Shown here: in pieces, positions 14,435 to 16,507 of the stretch
Layout of the letters: each line of letters begins with the position of its first letter
Position numbering within the stretch: position 1 is the stretch's first letter
Assembly: GCA_001001925.1 (NCBI GenBank)
Contig: LCLH01000025.1
Coordinates: 1-16,507 of the forward strand
Reading direction: 5' to 3'
Origin: Candidatus Magasanikbacteria bacterium GW2011_GWC2_45_8
GTDB lineage: Bacteria; Patescibacteriota; Patescibacteriia; Magasanikbacterales; UBA10146
DNA: 16,507 nt
Position numbers and translations under genes: made by a program
Notes under the pieces: generated by a model
What the model saw: the letters and a program-made list of their open reading frames with translations, nothing else
Databases searched by the model: none
Told to the model about the DNA's origin: nothing

Positions 14435-15433
14435 ATGCGTTTAGCAATTAATGGGGTTGGCCGTATTGGCCGTCATGCATTTAAAGCGGCGTTTGGGCGA
14501 AAAGGGATTCAGATTGTGGGTATCAATGATTTGACCGACACCAAGACTTTGGCGCATTTGTTTAAACACGATACCGCGTATCGCGCGTATGATTTGGAAG
14601 TAAGTTATGATGAAAAGAATTTGATTATAAAAGGAAAGAAAATCCCTGTTTTCGCCGAGAAAGATCCTAGCCAGTTGCCGTGGGGTAAATTGAAGGTGGA
14701 TGTGGTTCTGGAATGTACCGGTCGTTTTACCGATAAAGCGGGTGCCGAATTGCATGTCAAAGCGGGTGCCAAAAAAGTAATAATTTCCGCTCCGGCCAAA
14801 GGCACGGACATCCCGACCTATGTGCGCGCTGTAAACTGTGGCAAAGTGGGTAGAGAAAAATCTTTGGTAATCAACAACGCTTCGTGTACTACCAATTGCA
14901 TCGCGCCGGTGATGGCGGTGTTGGAAGAAAAATTTGGCATTGCCAAAGCGATGCTCAATACCATTCACGCTTATACCGCCGATCAAAATTTACAAGACGG
15001 TCCGCACAAAGATCTGCGTCGCGCGCGAGCGGCCGCGGAAAATATCGTACCAACTTCTACCGGTGCCGCCAAAGCGGTGGGTGAGGTGTTGAGTAGCGTT
15101 GTTGGTAAATTTGATGGCCTCGCGATTCGTGTGCCTGTCGTAACAGTTTCTCTTTCAGATATTACTGTGGTTTTAAAAAAGAAAGTGACCAAAGAAGAAG
15201 TGAACAAAGCGTTTACAACTGCGAGCCAGACCAGTCGTTTTGCCGGTGTGTTAGCCGTTACCAACGAACCACTTGTATCCACAGATTTTATCGGCAACAC
15301 CAATTCCGCGACAGTTGATCTGTTTTTGACCAATGTAGTAGATGGCGATTTAGTAAAAGTTATCGCTTGGTACGACAATGAATACGGTTACGCGCAAAGG
15401 TTGATTGAAATGGCATGGCTGTTTAATAAATAA
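14435..15433 (+). CDS. gap: Glyceraldehyde-3-phosphate dehydrogenase
   Basis: 332 residues, the full normal length. It converts glyceraldehyde-3-phosphate, NAD and phosphate to 1,3-bisphosphoglycerate. The Rossmann motif AINGVGRIGRHAFKA starts at residue 4, and NDLTD (31-35) has the Asp typical of NAD preference. The catalytic Cys is C151 in NNASCTTNC, and the active-site His is H178 in HAYTADQ. DLRRARAAAENIVPTSTGAAKAVG and the terminal WYDNEYGYAQRLIEM are conserved. No Shine-Dalgarno precedes the ATG, and it follows a terminator, so it has its own, unidentified, promoter. pgk follows 28 nt later and was probably cotranscribed. Confidence 0.98.
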   Translation: MRLAINGVGRIGRHAFKAAFGRKGIQIVGINDLTDTKTLAHLFKHDTAYRAYDLEVSYDEKNLIIKGKKIPVFAEKDPSQLPWGKLKVDVVLECTGRFTDKAGAELHVKAGAKKVIISAPAKGTDIPTYVRAVNCGKVGREKSLVINNASCTTNCIAPVMAVLEEKFGIAKAMLNTIHAYTADQNLQDGPHKDLRRARAAAENIVPTSTGAAKAVGEVLSSVVGKFDGLAIRVPVVTVSLSDITVVLKKKVTKEEVNKAFTTASQTSRFAGVLAVTNEPLVSTDFIGNTNSATVDLFLTNVVDGDLVKVIAWYDNEYGYAQRLIEMAWLFNK

Positions 15434-15461
15434 TGAGATTAAATTAAACGTTAGGAGGAGT

Positions 15462-16507
15462 ATGCGTTTGCCCCGTCTTTCACAATTGCCGGATGTCCGT
15501 GGAAAGACCGTTTTGTTGCGGTTGGATTTGAATGTGCCGCAGAGCGCGTCGGGCGTAGTAGGGCATGAAGATGATTGGAAAATACAAAAGAGCTTGCCTA
15601 CCATTGAGCACATTTTGTCGCGCGGCGCGAGTATCATTATTCTAACGCATTGGGGACGCCCCAAGGGCAAGGCGGTGCCAGAGTACGCGGTGGAGCCGAT
15701 TGCTCGGTTTGTGGGGCGGCTTATCAAAAAAAATATCAGTGTTCTGCCGCTTGCGATTCTGAAAAACAGGACAGCGCCGCGCATGCAAGCAGGTCAAGTT
15801 GCCATGCTTGAAAATGTACGTTTTCATGCCGGAGAAGATAAAAATGACGCGCGGTTTGCGCGCGCGCTTGCCGCGCTTGGGAGTGTTTATGTAAATGACG
15901 CGTTTGCCGTGTGCCACAGGGCGGCGGCCTCGGTGGTGGGAATAACCAAATATCTGCCAAGCTTTGCTGGAGATCAATTATATTTGGAAGTGTCGGTGCT
16001 TGAGCAAGTGCGCGAGCGTCCGCGCCAGCCATTTGAAGTTATCATGGGTGTACTCAAGTTTGAAACCAAAATTCCCGTGATTCGGAGACTCCTGTCGCGC
16101 GCGCGGCATATTATGCTTGGCGGAGGGCTTTCTTCAACCATTTTGGCGTCGCTTGGTTACGGGGTTGGCTCGTCGGAGATTGATCATGCATATTTCAAAC
16201 AAGCCCGCGCGCTTATGAAAGATAAAAAAATAATGCTACCTGTAGACGTAATTATTGGGCACAAACATAACAGAGGGGATTATCATCATGTGCGTATTCC
16301 TATTGCGCCCGCTACATTGTGTTCCTCCGCATACGCCATATATGATATTGGGCCAGAAACCGTGCGGCGATATTCCCAGCTCATAAAAAAAGCCGAGACG
16401 ATTGTGTGGAACGGGCCCTTGGGGTTGTTTGAGGACAGGCCGTATGACCAAGGGACGCTTGCAATCGCGCGCGTGGTGGCGGCGCGTTCCAAAGGCCACT
16501 CGTTTGG
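15462..16507 (+). CDS. pgk: Phosphoglycerate kinase, 3' end outside the window
   Basis: 348 codons are present of about 390 expected; the frame is open to the right edge. It transfers phosphate from 1,3-bisphosphoglycerate to ADP, the step after GAPDH. Start ATG 15462 has AGGAGG at 15453-15458. Motifs in order: LLRLDLNVP (usual VRVDFNVP), THWGRPKG (usual SHLGRPKG), LENVRFHAGEDKND, VNDAFAVCHRAAASVVG (usual NDAFGTAHRAHAS), GVLKFETKI (usual GGAKVSDKI), LGGGLSSTILASLGYGVG, LPVDVI, and DIGPETV...VWNGPLGLFE with a GT pair downstream for nucleotide binding. The fold and nucleotide site look intact, but several substrate-side positions diverge from the consensus I remember. Confidence 0.95.
   Translation, partial: MRLPRLSQLPDVRGKTVLLRLDLNVPQSASGVVGHEDDWKIQKSLPTIEHILSRGASIIILTHWGRPKGKAVPEYAVEPIARFVGRLIKKNISVLPLAILKNRTAPRMQAGQVAMLENVRFHAGEDKNDARFARALAALGSVYVNDAFAVCHRAAASVVGITKYLPSFAGDQLYLEVSVLEQVRERPRQPFEVIMGVLKFETKIPVIRRLLSRARHIMLGGGLSSTILASLGYGVGSSEIDHAYFKQARALMKDKKIMLPVDVIIGHKHNRGDYHHVRIPIAPATLCSSAYAIYDIGPETVRRYSQLIKKAETIVWNGPLGLFEDRPYDQGTLAIARVVAARSKGHSF

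Overview
The window looks like the chromosome of an uncultivated Candidate Phyla Radiation bacterium (Patescibacteria, most likely a parcubacterial lineage). The reasons are a 16S rRNA gene of about 1.5 kb with CPR-type substitutions at normally universal sites, short genes packed closely, several genes whose start codon lies 7-9 nt after a good -10 box (leaderless mRNAs), a short EF-Ts, and TGA used as a normal stop. The lineage call rests on remembered signatures, not on a search.

Layout. (1) 1-1320: remains of a diversity-generating retroelement (DGR): an adenine-rich template repeat, a terminator hairpin, an Avd-like accessory gene on the minus strand, and a reverse transcriptase on the plus strand that begins just before motif 3. 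avd and RT lie head to head with overlapping starts, and neither has a normal 5' region, so the locus appears rearranged. (2) 1321-3582: an rRNA unit with a consensus promoter, boxA, complementary arms flanking 16S, the 16S gene, and tRNA-Ile(GAT), then a terminator. There is no 23S or 5S gene. (3) 3600-5692: folC broken by a small frame-changing deletion, running into the last third of a dihydrofolate reductase gene, followed by a multi-span membrane protein. (4) 5751-7302: a leaderless promoter, an ECF sigma factor lacking its N-terminus, a small membrane protein that may be its anti-sigma, and a secreted lysine-rich coiled-coil protein closed by a terminator. (5) 7331-9572: a leaderless double-CxxC protein, bL25, and a DUF3048 (YerB-like) anchored protein. 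(6) 9569-11934, minus strand: rpmE, then prfA-prmC with a 4-nt overlap. prmC methylates the release factor made by prfA. (7) 12045-14394: an HD-domain protein, then rpsB-tsf with a structured leader and a terminator. (8) 14435-16507: gap, then pgk running off the right edge; these are consecutive glycolytic enzymes.

Most of the right two thirds is ordinary core gene content. The unusual parts are the DGR remnant, the unlinked 16S unit, and a cluster of genes in the left 6 kb (RT, folC, folA, sigma factor) that each lack an internal or 5' piece. Those gaps may be real decay or assembly errors, and read mapping would decide.
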